A stretch of DNA of 7,757 bases. Source: CAZMRW01 sp964568805. GTDB taxonomy: Bacteria; Pseudomonadota; Gammaproteobacteria; Methylococcales; Methylomonadaceae. Positions 1 through 6,557 of this stretch are shown here, piece by piece. A program made the position numbers and the translations under genes. Where the stretch lies: NCBI GenBank assembly GCA_964568805.1, contig CAZMRW010000125.1:1-7757 (forward strand), in the 5' to 3' direction. The notes under the pieces were generated by a model. That model searched no databases. It worked only from the letters and a program-made list of their open reading frames with translations, and was not told the origin of the DNA. Numbering within the stretch: position 1 is the stretch's first letter; each line of letters begins with the position of its first letter.

Positions 1-42
1 TGAAAAAAGCCGCTTAATTTAACGATTGAGGCGACAGTTATT

Positions 43-747
43 TTGACAATTACCGATGTAATTCCCAGCAATGTACAGCTCAACGATTTGTTGCCGGCAG
101 GCATGAGCTGGGTGTACTCATCTCCAATATGCAACGGTGGTGGCAATCAGGTCACGTGTAATCTCGGTAACTACTTGTCGCCCGGCGCCAGTACGAGCGT
201 CAAGATCAAAGCGAGTCCGACGAGTCCGGGATTGGCCATCAACACTGTCCGAGTCACGAGTGCCACCGATGACGAGAATGAATCGAACAACTCGTCCACG
301 CAGCAGACCATTGTCGCTCGTTACGAAAAGAAAGATCCGATGTCGGCGGACGTTGGTGTAAAGCTTAAGGTCATTGGTAAGGCAAAAGTAAACAAAAAAT
401 TGAAATATCAAATGTTGCTTAGCAACAAAGGTCCTGCGAATGTTTCCGACCTTTTAGTCACGTCTGCGTTGCCCAGCGGAGCAACGTTTATGGGAGGTAG
501 AGGTTGTGTATTGGAGAACGCTGCAATCGTCTGTGAAACTGGTAGCCTTAAAAAAGGCCGGAAACGTAGTTTATATTTGTACCTGAGTTTTGCGGCGCCC
601 GGCCGTTATTCGTTAACCACTCAAGTTCATTCGACATTGGGTGATGTGGTCAGTCGAAATAACGCATCAACCATTTCGGTTAATGTAAAATCGAGTAAAG
701 CGAAAGCGCAGAAAACAAATTTGGCGGCGCCGTTCACCGTGCCGTGA
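43..747 (+). CDS. DUF11-repeat surface protein, truncated at both ends
   Basis: Two DUF11-like beta-sandwich repeats are visible. The first (about residues 1-90) has PSNVQLNDLLPAGMSW, then a cysteine pair (ICN...VTCNLG), a PGAS turn and an NTVRVTS..D.NESNN ending. The second (about 105-215) has LSNKGPANVSDLLVTSALPSG, a second cysteine pair (GCVLENAAIVCE) and a final RNNAST strand. DUF11 repeats normally occur in tandem in secreted or surface-anchored proteins. A TGA in the same frame at 1-3, and stops in the other frames within the first 22 bases, leave no room for the start of repeat 1 or for a signal peptide. The TTG at 43 is only the first possible start and lacks a convincing ribosome-binding site. 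The 3' end is also odd: from about codon 226 the frame runs into sequence that reads as an MFS transporter on the other strand, and that sequence supplies the stop. I judge this a gene remnant rather than a working gene. The family assignment is good; functionality is doubtful. Confidence 0.6.
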   Translation: MTITDVIPSNVQLNDLLPAGMSWVYSSPICNGGGNQVTCNLGNYLSPGASTSVKIKASPTSPGLAINTVRVTSATDDENESNNSSTQQTIVARYEKKDPMSADVGVKLKVIGKAKVNKKLKYQMLLSNKGPANVSDLLVTSALPSGATFMGGRGCVLENAAIVCETGSLKKGRKRSLYLYLSFAAPGRYSLTTQVHSTLGDVVSRNNASTISVNVKSSKAKAQKTNLAAPFTVP

Positions 748-851
748 GCGCCGTAGCTCATCGTCAGCGTTTCGGCCTGCACCATCTCGGCGGTGATGGT
801 CGATTCCAGCGTTTCCTGAACGGCGACATACAGCCCGGCGATGAAGAAGAT
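717..851 (-). pseudogene. MFS transporter C-terminal fragment
   Basis: Read on the minus strand from 851 to 717 the translation begins IFFIAG, continues GLYVAVQETLESTITAEMV and ends YGAHGTVNGAAKF. This matches, from memory, the last-helices region of major facilitator superfamily permeases (GLYVAVQEALEST.TAEMV..E....YG..GTVNG..K). There is no start codon in context, a TAG lies just upstream at 864-866, and homology ends after AAKF where DUF11 sequence begins. Only about 45 codons of a protein that is normally 400 or more remain. The fragment is more GC-rich than the DUF11 gene it abuts, which suggests that it came from elsewhere or was left by a deletion. Confidence 0.6.
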
Positions 852-863
852 GCAACTGCTGTG

Positions 864-1020
864 CTAGTTTGCACCGAAACCGATACCGCGAGTTCTGTTA
901 ACGGTTCCCACCGCCGAACAGCAACCGGCTATGGTGTTTCCGTTAAAAATGAGTTAGAAGCTTGCCATCCTTGACTTTTAGATTTCTGCAAAAACGGAAT
1001 GATGGTCTTTTTAACTTACG
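864..1020. other. gene-free stretch
   Basis: I see no coding signal, RNA gene or repeat here. Short open frames on both strands have no recognisable product. It may be degenerate sequence next to the MFS fragment. Confidence 0.4.
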
Positions 1021-1024
1021 ATCG

Positions 1025-1036
1025 TTGATCGATCAA
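1025..1036. promoter_or_regulatory. 12-bp perfect palindrome, possible operator
   Basis: TTGATCGATCAA is a perfect palindrome in the region upstream of recJ. It lies about 25 bases before a -10-like TATAAT box and could bind a dimeric regulator, but nothing else supports this. It also contains GATC, so chance or Dam-related sequence is possible. Confidence 0.25.
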
Positions 1037-1047
1037 TGCGGCCAGAA

Positions 1048-1067
1048 TTGACAGACCAAGTTATAAT
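1048..1067 (+). promoter_or_regulatory. candidate recJ promoter boxes
   Basis: TTGACA lies at 1048-1053 and TATAAT at 1062-1067. Each hexamer is a perfect sigma-70 match, but the 8-base spacing is far too short for them to act together. TATAAT could work with a poor -35 further upstream, giving a start near 1074. Any promoter for recJ must lie upstream of the terminator hairpin at 1096-1119, because only 12 bases separate the hairpin from the start codon. Confidence 0.3.
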
Positions 1068-1095
1068 GTTAACCCTATAAAGTTAAGATACCAAC

Positions 1096-1119
1096 AAACC
1101 GACTATTGTCGGTTTTTTT
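1096..1119 (+). terminator. intrinsic terminator just before recJ
   Basis: An 8-bp perfect stem, AAACCGAC (1096-1103) with GTCGGTTT (1108-1115), closes a TATT loop and is followed by further T residues to 1119. This is a textbook Rho-independent terminator. It faces recJ and ends 12 bases before its ATG. It either closes a lost upstream transcription unit or acts as an attenuator in the recJ leader. Confidence 0.75.
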
Positions 1120-1131
1120 ATTAGGCAGGCA

Positions 1132-2877
1132 ATGTATTATCAAGGCGTTAAAAAAATCATCGTGACACGTCCCGTCGTTAAAAAACGCGCTCAACTGGGA
1201 GACATTCATCCTCTGTTGGAACGAATATTTTTGGCCAGGGGCTTGACGTCGCTCGATGAACTGGACCGTACATTGTTAAAATTGCCGTCGCCGTGGCTAT
1301 TAACGGGCATGGACGACATGGTTGACCGTTTGGTTCACGCTCTCGACCAGCAACAAAAGATCACGGTAGTCGCCGACTTCGATGCCGACGGCGCCACCAG
1401 TTGCGCGGTGGCCATCAAGGGATTGCTGGCCATGGGGGCAGGGGAGGTGTCGTTTGTCGTTCCCAACCGGTTTGAATACGGCTACGGACTCACGCCGGAA
1501 ATCGTCGAACTGGTCAAACTGCAACAGCCCGATGTTCTGATTACCGTCGACAACGGCATTTCCAGCATCGACGGCGTCAAGGCGGCCAAAGCATCGGGAA
1601 TGACCGTTCTGGTGACCGATCATCATTTGCCGGGCCTGGAACTTCCTGACGCCGATGCCATCGTCAACCCCAATCTGCCCGACGATAAATTTCCGAGCGG
1701 CACTTTGGCCGGTGTGGGCGTGATTTTTTATATCTTGATGGCGCTGAGAAGCAGGCTGAGAGAGAAGAACTGGTTTGACCAAAAAAAAATACCGGAACCG
1801 AATCTCGCGCAGTTGCTCGATTACGTTGCCTTGGGCACGGTCGCTGACGTCGTGGAACTCGATCATATCAACCGGATTCTGGTGCATCAGGGCCTGTTAA
1901 GAATTCGCATGGGCCGGGGCCATCCGGGCATCAATGCGCTGATCGACGTATCCGGGCGCAAATCCGAAACGCTGCTGGCTTCCGACTTGGGCTTTGCCTT
2001 GGGACCCAGGATTAACGCGGCAGGCCGTCTCGATGACATGTCTTTGGGCATCCAATGTCTGTTAACCGATGATCCGCTCCAGGCAAAACAGATCGCACTC
2101 CAGCTCGATGATCTCAATAACGGCCGCAAGGAAATCGAAGGCCAGATGAAACATGAAGCGATGTCCTTATTGAACGAAATGCGGGTGCTTGATGAAAACC
2201 ATCTGGCGGCCGGTGTCTGCCTGTTCGATGCCAACTGGCATCAGGGTGTGATCGGAATTCTCGCATCTCGCATCAAGGATCGGCTACATCGACCCGTGAT
2301 CGCCTTTGCTCCGGCCGGCAAGGATCAGATCAAGGGTTCGGCCCGGTCGATTCCGGGCGTACATATCCGCGATGTACTCAGCGATATCGCCGCCGCACAT
2401 CCGAAATTGCTGACAAAATTCGGCGGCCACGCGATGGCGGCCGGGCTGAGTCTCAACATGCACGATTATCCGCCCTTTGCGCTGGCCTTTGACGAAATGG
2501 TCCGAAAACGCCTCGCCGATGTCGATCTTGAGCAAAAAATCCTGTCGGACGGCGAATTGACCGAGCAGGAAATGACCGTTGATTTTGCCGAACTATTGCA
2601 GCAGGCGGCGACCTGGGGACAGGGCTTTCCGGAACCGGTGTTCCACGGAACTTTTGACGTTGTGCAGGCCAGCATTGTCGGCCAGCGGCACCTGAAGCTG
2701 GTGCTAAGAAACCCTTCAGGCAGTCTGCTGATCGATGCCATCGCGTTTTTTATCGACCGTCCCGAACAATGGCTGGGATTGAGATCGTGCGTTGCCGCGT
2801 ATAAACTCGATATCAATGAATTCAGAGGCAATCGCAGCGTGCAGTTTATCGTGCAGTATCTGGAAAAAATTGCCTGA
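1132..2877 (+). CDS. recJ: single-stranded-DNA-specific exonuclease RecJ
   Basis: RecJ is the 5'-3' single-strand DNA exonuclease of RecFOR recombination, mismatch repair and base-excision repair, and acts in the cytoplasm. At 581 aa it matches the E. coli enzyme (577). The DHH-phosphoesterase motifs are complete: ADFDADGATS (81-90), VDNG (139-142), TDHH (162-165) and ALGTVADVV (233-241, with Asp239). The linker region ALGPRINAAGRLDD (289-302) and the DHHA1 motif FGGHAMAAGLS (430-440) are present. The C-terminal OB-like part ends with YKLDINEFRGNRS, as in E. coli. The ATG at 1132 has a modest ribosome-binding site (TTAGGCAGG) right after the terminator hairpin. GTG at codon 11 is an alternative start, but it lacks a better site. 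The gene is convergent with the aminotransferase-fold gene, with 12 bases between the two stop codons. No defect is seen. Confidence 0.97.
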   Translation: MYYQGVKKIIVTRPVVKKRAQLGDIHPLLERIFLARGLTSLDELDRTLLKLPSPWLLTGMDDMVDRLVHALDQQQKITVVADFDADGATSCAVAIKGLLAMGAGEVSFVVPNRFEYGYGLTPEIVELVKLQQPDVLITVDNGISSIDGVKAAKASGMTVLVTDHHLPGLELPDADAIVNPNLPDDKFPSGTLAGVGVIFYILMALRSRLREKNWFDQKKIPEPNLAQLLDYVALGTVADVVELDHINRILVHQGLLRIRMGRGHPGINALIDVSGRKSETLLASDLGFALGPRINAAGRLDDMSLGIQCLLTDDPLQAKQIALQLDDLNNGRKEIEGQMKHEAMSLLNEMRVLDENHLAAGVCLFDANWHQGVIGILASRIKDRLHRPVIAFAPAGKDQIKGSARSIPGVHIRDVLSDIAAAHPKLLTKFGGHAMAAGLSLNMHDYPPFALAFDEMVRKRLADVDLEQKILSDGELTEQEMTVDFAELLQQAATWGQGFPEPVFHGTFDVVQASIVGQRHLKLVLRNPSGSLLIDAIAFFIDRPEQWLGLRSCVAAYKLDINEFRGNRSVQFIVQYLEKIA

Positions 2878-2889
2878 CGCATTGATCTC

Positions 2890-4014
2890 CTATCTTAATT
2901 CAGAGATATACGACAATGCTTCGGCGATCTCGTCAAAGGTGTTATAAAAATGGGGGGAAAACCGAATACCCGCTCCACGCAGGGCGCAAACCACACCATT
3001 TTCCTGAAGATAATGATATAAGACTTCGTTGGCAATCGTCCGGTGTTTAAAGACCACAATGCCCGACTTAAACGGCGATGCCGCCGGCGCCAGCAAGACC
3101 AGGCTGTCATTGCGGCTGATTTCATCCCTTAAGAAGCCGATTTTTTCAAGCATCAGCGATTCAACTTTTGCCATGCCCGTTTCCAGCAATAATGACAGGC
3201 TGGCGGATAGGGCATGTATTCCCAGCATATTCGGGCTACCGCATTCAAATCGGCGGGCGGTTGGATGAATTTCCCAGGGCTTGTTTTCGTAATTATGGAT
3301 GTCTTTCATCATGTGCCAGCCGTACTGGGTGAGCCTGAGCTTGTTCCTGGCCTCTGGTGTCGAATAAAACACACCCAGCCCTTCGGGGCCCAGCATCCAT
3401 TTATGGCCATCGGCCATGACGAAATCGGCTTGATACGCCTGCACATCAAACTGAACGGCGCCCAGGCTTTGAATGGCGTCGATACAAAATAAAATACCAT
3501 GCTGTTTACAAAAGACGCCTATTTTTTCCAGGTCCATGCGCAGACCGGTGGCAAATTGTATGGAACTGATGGTCAATAAACGCGTACGGTTGTCCACCAG
3601 CGCAAACAAGGCATCCTCCGGCGAGTCTTCGCCGTGCAATTCGGCCTGGCGGAATTCCACGCTCTGGTCGGCCAATGATTCCCAGGGTATACGGTTCGAC
3701 GGGAATTCTTCATTGCTGGATACGATATTATCGCCAGGGCGCCAATCCAGGCCGTAGGCAACAAAGGATAAGGCTTCCGATGTGTTTTTCACCAGAGCGA
3801 TATCATCAGGGGAGGGGGCATTCAATAATGTTTGCAATTGTGCGCGTAATTCAGATTCCTTGTTCAGCCAGTCAGGATAAAAGTGGGAACCGTAACGCGT
3901 GTTTTGCTCGGCAAACTGAATAACGGCGTTAGCGGCTCTTTGCGGCCAGGGACCCACGGCGGCATGATTTAAATAGACTAATTCGTCGGATAACGGGAAT
4001 TCGGGATGTTTCAT
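2890..4014 (-). CDS. class-V aminotransferase-fold PLP enzyme
   Basis: This is a 374-aa fold-type I PLP protein of the class-V aminotransferase group (cysteine desulfurase, isopenicillin N epimerase-like). Visible are LNHAAVGPWP (15-24), the phosphate-binding KNTSEAL (76-82), the cofactor aspartate in FCIDAIQSLG (Asp179), the Schiff-base lysine in ADGHKW (Lys205), FECGSPN (256-262) and a C-terminal RFSPHFYNT (351-359). The loop that carries the catalytic cysteine in SufS-type desulfurases is absent, because ALRGAGIRFSPH takes its place, so desulfurase activity is doubtful. The substrate cannot be told from sequence. The start at 4014 is fixed by an AGGAG site 8 bases upstream and by the ATGA overlap with the superoxide dismutase stop; the frame is open 24 codons further upstream, but that lies inside the dismutase gene. 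Translation is probably coupled to the upstream gene. Confidence 0.88.
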   Translation of the reverse strand: MKHPEFPLSDELVYLNHAAVGPWPQRAANAVIQFAEQNTRYGSHFYPDWLNKESELRAQLQTLLNAPSPDDIALVKNTSEALSFVAYGLDWRPGDNIVSSNEEFPSNRIPWESLADQSVEFRQAELHGEDSPEDALFALVDNRTRLLTISSIQFATGLRMDLEKIGVFCKQHGILFCIDAIQSLGAVQFDVQAYQADFVMADGHKWMLGPEGLGVFYSTPEARNKLRLTQYGWHMMKDIHNYENKPWEIHPTARRFECGSPNMLGIHALSASLSLLLETGMAKVESLMLEKIGFLRDEISRNDSLVLLAPAASPFKSGIVVFKHRTIANEVLYHYLQENGVVCALRGAGIRFSPHFYNTFDEIAEALSYISELR

Positions 4015-4778
4015 CGGGCATCTCCTGTCATCCACAATGCCCGCATTTTCATAGCCTTGTCCAGACGTGCAGAAACCGCCTTCCAATGAATGTTGCGGAA
4101 GAACGAATCGACATAGGCGGTTGCCGCCGCACCATAATCCAACTGATACGAATGTTCGTACATATCCAGCACCAGAAGCGGCTGGGTCGCAACGGGCGCA
4201 TGTAAATGGTCCCCTAGCCAGTAGTTCTCAAGCAATCCGGTATGCATACAATAACCGAGCACCACCCAGCCTGAGCCGCCTCCGAGTCCTGAACCCATGC
4301 GCCGAAACTCTTTTTCCCAGACATCAGCCGAACCAAATGCCTCTGCAAAGGCTTTGAGCAGGGTTGTATCCGGTTTATCCGTTCCGCCTAAATTGCCAAA
4401 ATAGAGTTCGTGCAAGACGACAGATCCGGTGCGCATCAGGTGTTCGCGTTTTAGATCGTTGTAGATGAAAGACGGCAAATCCTCGTCACCCAAAAAGCTT
4501 GCGAGTCTTTGCTTGACTGCGTTCAATGCTTTAACCGAACCACCATAGTTGTTTTCCCAGTGAGATCGTATAAGCTTTTCGGACAGGCCATCCAGTTTGG
4601 CCGGATTGAATGGCAATGCTTTGGGTTTATGGGTAACTGCAAAGACCGATGGAATCTTTGGCGTGTTTTCCTGTTCCGGTGTTGTCGGTTTTGCAGGGAA
4701 GGCTTCGGAAGACAGTGTCGCCAATGTCAGACTGGCGGAAGTGGCGGCCAGAAATTTGCGTCGGGTATACGGTGGCAT
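4011..4778 (-). CDS. Tat-exported Fe/Mn-family superoxide dismutase
   Basis: This protein of 255 aa should dismutate superoxide outside the cytoplasm. It begins with a twin-arginine signal (TRRKFLAAT at 5-13, then a hydrophobic stretch to about 22), followed by a spacer to about 50 and the SOD domain. All four metal ligands of the family align: His73 (SHWENNYGG), His123 (LHELYF), Asp205 and His209 (LDMYEHSY). GGGSGWVVL (167-174) matches the conserved GSGW segment. The second-shell residues His30 and Tyr34 of E. coli SodB are replaced by Asn77 and Ser81. I recall ENNYGG-type sequences as a known subfamily. A GDHLH segment (189-193) stands where iron and manganese enzymes differ. The start at 4778 has a strong GAGGAG site 6 bases upstream; a GTG seven codons earlier has none. 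It is the first gene of an operon with the PLP enzyme, overlapping it by 4 bases. Confidence 0.9.
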   Translation of the reverse strand: MPPYTRRKFLAATSASLTLATLSSEAFPAKPTTPEQENTPKIPSVFAVTHKPKALPFNPAKLDGLSEKLIRSHWENNYGGSVKALNAVKQRLASFLGDEDLPSFIYNDLKREHLMRTGSVVLHELYFGNLGGTDKPDTTLLKAFAEAFGSADVWEKEFRRMGSGLGGGSGWVVLGYCMHTGLLENYWLGDHLHAPVATQPLLVLDMYEHSYQLDYGAAATAYVDSFFRNIHWKAVSARLDKAMKMRALWMTGDAR

Positions 4779-4856
4779 GTCGTTCTCCTCTGTGTTCACA
4801 GAATGATACCCGGCTGAGTTAATGCAATTTCAGTTGGCGGTATTCCGGAGCGCTTC

Positions 4857-4862
4857 ATTATA
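4857..4862 (-). promoter_or_regulatory. possible -10 box of the SOD operon
   Basis: On the minus strand TATAAT lies about 80 bases before the SOD start, in a very AT-rich stretch (roughly 4857-4915). No good -35 is seen at 17 bases; TTTAAA at 18 bases is the best. The AT-rich flank could serve as an UP element. It is the only promoter-like box between the VOC gene and the SOD gene. Confidence 0.35.
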
Positions 4863-4936
4863 TATATTTGTACTTTTATATTTAAAGTGCTACAAATTTA
4901 ACATATTTTCGAGCGGGTCATAACCCAGAGTATGCT

Positions 4937-5410
4937 TTATTGTTGCTCATAGGCTTGCTTCAAACCTGCGATATCGATTTTCGTCATCTGCATCATGGCT
5001 TGCATCACTCGTCCGGCTTTTAACGGATCAGGATTGCTCAACAATTCAATGAGAACATTGGGGACAATCTGCCAGGACACGCCGAATTTGTCGTCCAGCC
5101 AGGCGCATTGATTTTCTTTCCCGCCTGCGGAAAGTTTTTCCCAATACTCATCAACTTCTGCCTGCGTCTCGCAGTGCACAACAAACGATATGGCGGGTGA
5201 AAACTTGAACATCGGGCCGCCATTGAGCGCCGTGAACTCTTGTCCATCCAACTGGAAGTTTGCAGTCATTACAGTTCCCTTCGGCGCCGGCGCGCCATCT
5301 CCATAACGATTGACGCTCAAAACCTTCGAATTCTTAAAAATAGAAACATAAAAATTCATCGCTTCTTCAGCCTGGTTATCGAACCACAAAAATGGGGTTA
5401 TTTTTTGCAT
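4937..5410 (-). CDS. VOC-family protein, PhnB-like (3-dmu-9_3-mt fold)
   Basis: The 157-aa protein belongs to the vicinal-oxygen-chelate superfamily in the PhnB-like group that Pfam calls 3-demethylubiquinone-9 3-methyltransferase. That name is historical and methyltransferase activity is not implied. Typical features run through it: ITPFLWFDNQAEEAMNFY (4-21), VMTANFQLDGQEFTALNGGP (47-66), the FSPAISFVVHC strand, a WLDDKFGVSWQIVP segment and a C-terminal VMQAMMQMTKIDIAGLKQAY helix. The length is usual for the family. An AGGAG site stands before the ATG. It follows the other VOC gene by 46 bases on the same strand, so the two are probably co-transcribed. The substrate is unknown. Confidence 0.9.
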   Translation of the reverse strand: MQKITPFLWFDNQAEEAMNFYVSIFKNSKVLSVNRYGDGAPAPKGTVMTANFQLDGQEFTALNGGPMFKFSPAISFVVHCETQAEVDEYWEKLSAGGKENQCAWLDDKFGVSWQIVPNVLIELLSNPDPLKAGRVMQAMMQMTKIDIAGLKQAYEQQ

Positions 5411-5456
5411 AATGTTCTACTCCTACAAAATGATAATAAACTCGGCAATTTCGCTT

Positions 5457-5864
5457 TCAGCTTTGCTTAACCGCATCCGGCTGCATATAGACCAATTCCC
5501 AAATATGGCCATCCAGGTCCTGATACCCATGCCCATACATAAATCCGTGGTCTTGCGGTTCACTATAAGTAGTCCCGCCGGCGGCAACGGCCTTGTGAAC
5601 CATTGCATCGACTTTTTCCCTGTTCTCACAAGACAGGCAAACCAGAACTTCCGTGCTTTTCGTGGCATCGCAAATGGTTTTTGGCGTGAACATCCTGAAC
5701 TTGTCCTCGGTCAGAAGCATGACAAAAATATCATCGCTCACGATCATGCAAGCGGCGGTTTCATCGGTAAATTGAGGATTAAATGTGTAACCGAGTTGCG
5801 TAAAGAAATCGATCGATTGGGTCAGATTTCTTACGGGCAGGTTCACAAAAATTTTGGTGGACAT
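5457..5864 (-). CDS. VOC-family glyoxalase/dioxygenase-like protein
   Basis: This 135-aa protein is a VOC (glyoxalase/bleomycin-resistance/extradiol-dioxygenase fold) member. Two beta-alpha-beta-beta-beta modules are visible. The first has KIFVNLPVRNLTQSIDFFTQLG (4-25) and CMIVSDDIFVMLL. The second has TEVLVCLSCENREKVDAMV, the PQDHGFMYG motif and QDLDGHIWELVYM near the end. The final Glu of HIWEL is the usual metal-ligand position in the fold. The group is common in bacteria and usually has no assigned substrate. A good AAGGAG site lies upstream of the ATG. It sits between the truncated VOC remnant and the PhnB-like gene, all on the same strand, as one apparent transcription unit. Confidence 0.88.
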   Translation of the reverse strand: MSTKIFVNLPVRNLTQSIDFFTQLGYTFNPQFTDETAACMIVSDDIFVMLLTEDKFRMFTPKTICDATKSTEVLVCLSCENREKVDAMVHKAVAAGGTTYSEPQDHGFMYGHGYQDLDGHIWELVYMQPDAVKQS

Positions 5865-5903
5865 AGTTACTCCTTAATCGTCGTGTTATAAATAACGGGC
5901 ATC

Positions 5904-6026
5904 GTTAATCAATACGCATTACGCCTCTTGGCGCAGTAAAGAAGGTCTCCATTCTGCTCCACGGACTATCAGGCAGGCGGTAAGCGTGTGAAAACCGTCA
6001 GTTATGGGTTTAATTCTCGGGAGCAT
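5904..6026 (-). pseudogene. remnant of a third VOC (PhnB-like) gene
   Basis: A 40-codon frame starts at ATG 6026 with a strong AGGAG site 8 bases upstream. Its first 24 residues contain KPITDGFHTLTACLIVRGA, which matches the N-terminus of PhnB-like VOC proteins (IKPIPEGFHTVTPYLIVKGA). After a garbled stretch the frame ends in GVMRID and a stop, like the GAxEVMRID segment that follows the first helix in the family. About four residues are missing from the helix, and everything beyond residue 40 of a protein of about 140 or more is gone. The next gene starts 40 bases further on. It is the upstream member of a VOC tandem and is probably non-functional. The transcript and ribosome-binding site may still feed the downstream genes. 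Confidence 0.65.
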
Positions 6027-6135
6027 GATTGTTCTCCTGTAAAAATGATTGTAATACTGATCTTTTACCATTAGTCGTCTGAGCCGTTTCCAATTCGACA
6101 GTTTTGATTAATTTTTTTTGCAGCAATCTTTATTG

Positions 6136-6163
6136 TCTATATTCACTTGTTTGACAAAACCAA
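6136..6163 (-). promoter_or_regulatory. possible promoter of the VOC cluster
   Basis: On the minus strand TTGGTT (6163-6158) and TATAGA (6141-6136) are 16 bases apart, about 110 bases upstream of the VOC remnant. The rest of 6027-6309 is AT-rich and shows no gene. Both boxes are imperfect, so this is a weak call. Confidence 0.25.
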
Positions 6164-6309
6164 GTGTACTTGCAGGGTGACGAATTTATGCAGGAACAAC
6201 AAACACTCAACATCAGGCGACTGTATTAATTTCTGGCGCGGCATATCAGAAAAATGCGCATAGCCATCAAATATTACAAACATATTGACCTACTTTCTAT
6301 CAACATATT

Positions 6310-6403
6310 ACTTCGCATAATACATCAGCCTTATGTTGAGCGGGCAGGGTGGATAATATCGGGGCCACCCTGGCCGGTTAACATAGGGCGCATTATGCGG
6401 GGT
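6310..6403 (+). repeat. paired inverted dif-like sites forming a forked attP-type hairpin
   Basis: Site 1 (6310-6341) has XerC arm ACTTCGCATAA, a 10-base centre and XerD arm TTATGTTGAGC. Site 2 is inverted (6376-6403) and on the minus strand has XerC arm ACCCCGCATAA, centre TGCGCC and XerD arm CTATGTTAACC. Folded as one strand, 6310-6321 pairs with 6392-6403 (12 pairs, two of them G-T). An asymmetric internal loop follows (6322-6328 against 6389-6391). Then 6329-6339 pairs with 6378-6388, 6341-6343 with 6374-6376 and 6345-6352 with 6365-6372, around a 12-base loop. Pairing stops exactly at the outer edge of the XerC arm. Confidence 0.8.
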
Positions 6404-6409
6404 CTAGTG

Positions 6410-6437
6410 TTGACATTTCTTCCCCTGGTGATATGGT
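6410..6437 (+). promoter_or_regulatory. strong-looking sigma-70 promoter inside the element
   Basis: TTGACA (6410-6415), a 16-base spacer and an extended -10, TGA followed by TATGGT (6432-6437). It starts just after the attP-type hairpin and points into the GC-rich stem-loop region, where no good gene follows. It could make a short RNA or a replication primer. Confidence 0.45.
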
Positions 6438-6458
6438 TAAGGCGTCCCGAGAGCCTTT

Positions 6459-6557
6459 GCAGCAGACACGCGCGCACACACCGACCACGGGGTTGGGCGT
6501 GTGGGGCGGCTGCGAATGGTGATCGGGGGAAGCCCCCCCCATTACTAACAGGGGGGG
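6459..6557. other. GC-rich stem-loop region, candidate replication or packaging origin
   Basis: Several foldable segments are packed together. GCAGC (6459-6463) pairs with GCTGC (6509-6513) around an inner stem of 6475-6482 with 6496-6503 that has one mismatch. Next, a run of eight C (6533-6540) faces seven G (6551-6557) across a 10-base loop. GGGGGAAG occurs on both sides of the C-run (6525-6532 and 6553-6560), so the C-run can pair with either side. G-tracts at 6489-6506 add possible quadruplex structure. Such structure is typical of single-strand origins and packaging signals of small ssDNA elements, but a function here is inferred. Confidence 0.4.

Noticed and set aside
1300..1887. 195-codon minus-strand frame inside recJ
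   Set aside because: Shadow of recJ codon bias; the recJ motifs on the + strand are unambiguous.
4901..4911. ATATGTTAAAT on the minus strand, resembling a XerD arm
   Set aside because: No XerC arm lies next to it and the surrounding DNA is AT-rich, so chance is likely.
6252..6262. AATGCGCATAG, resembling a XerC arm, as a trace of an older insertion
   Set aside because: It matches part of the arm, but no XerD arm follows at the right distance. Chance cannot be excluded.
6310..6403. Integron attC site
   Set aside because: The arms match dif XerC/XerD sites and not attC core sites, and no integrase or cassette structure is present.
6489..6529. G-quadruplex
   Set aside because: G-tracts are present, but one loop would be about 18 bases long and competing hairpins look stronger. 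Mentioned only as a possibility.
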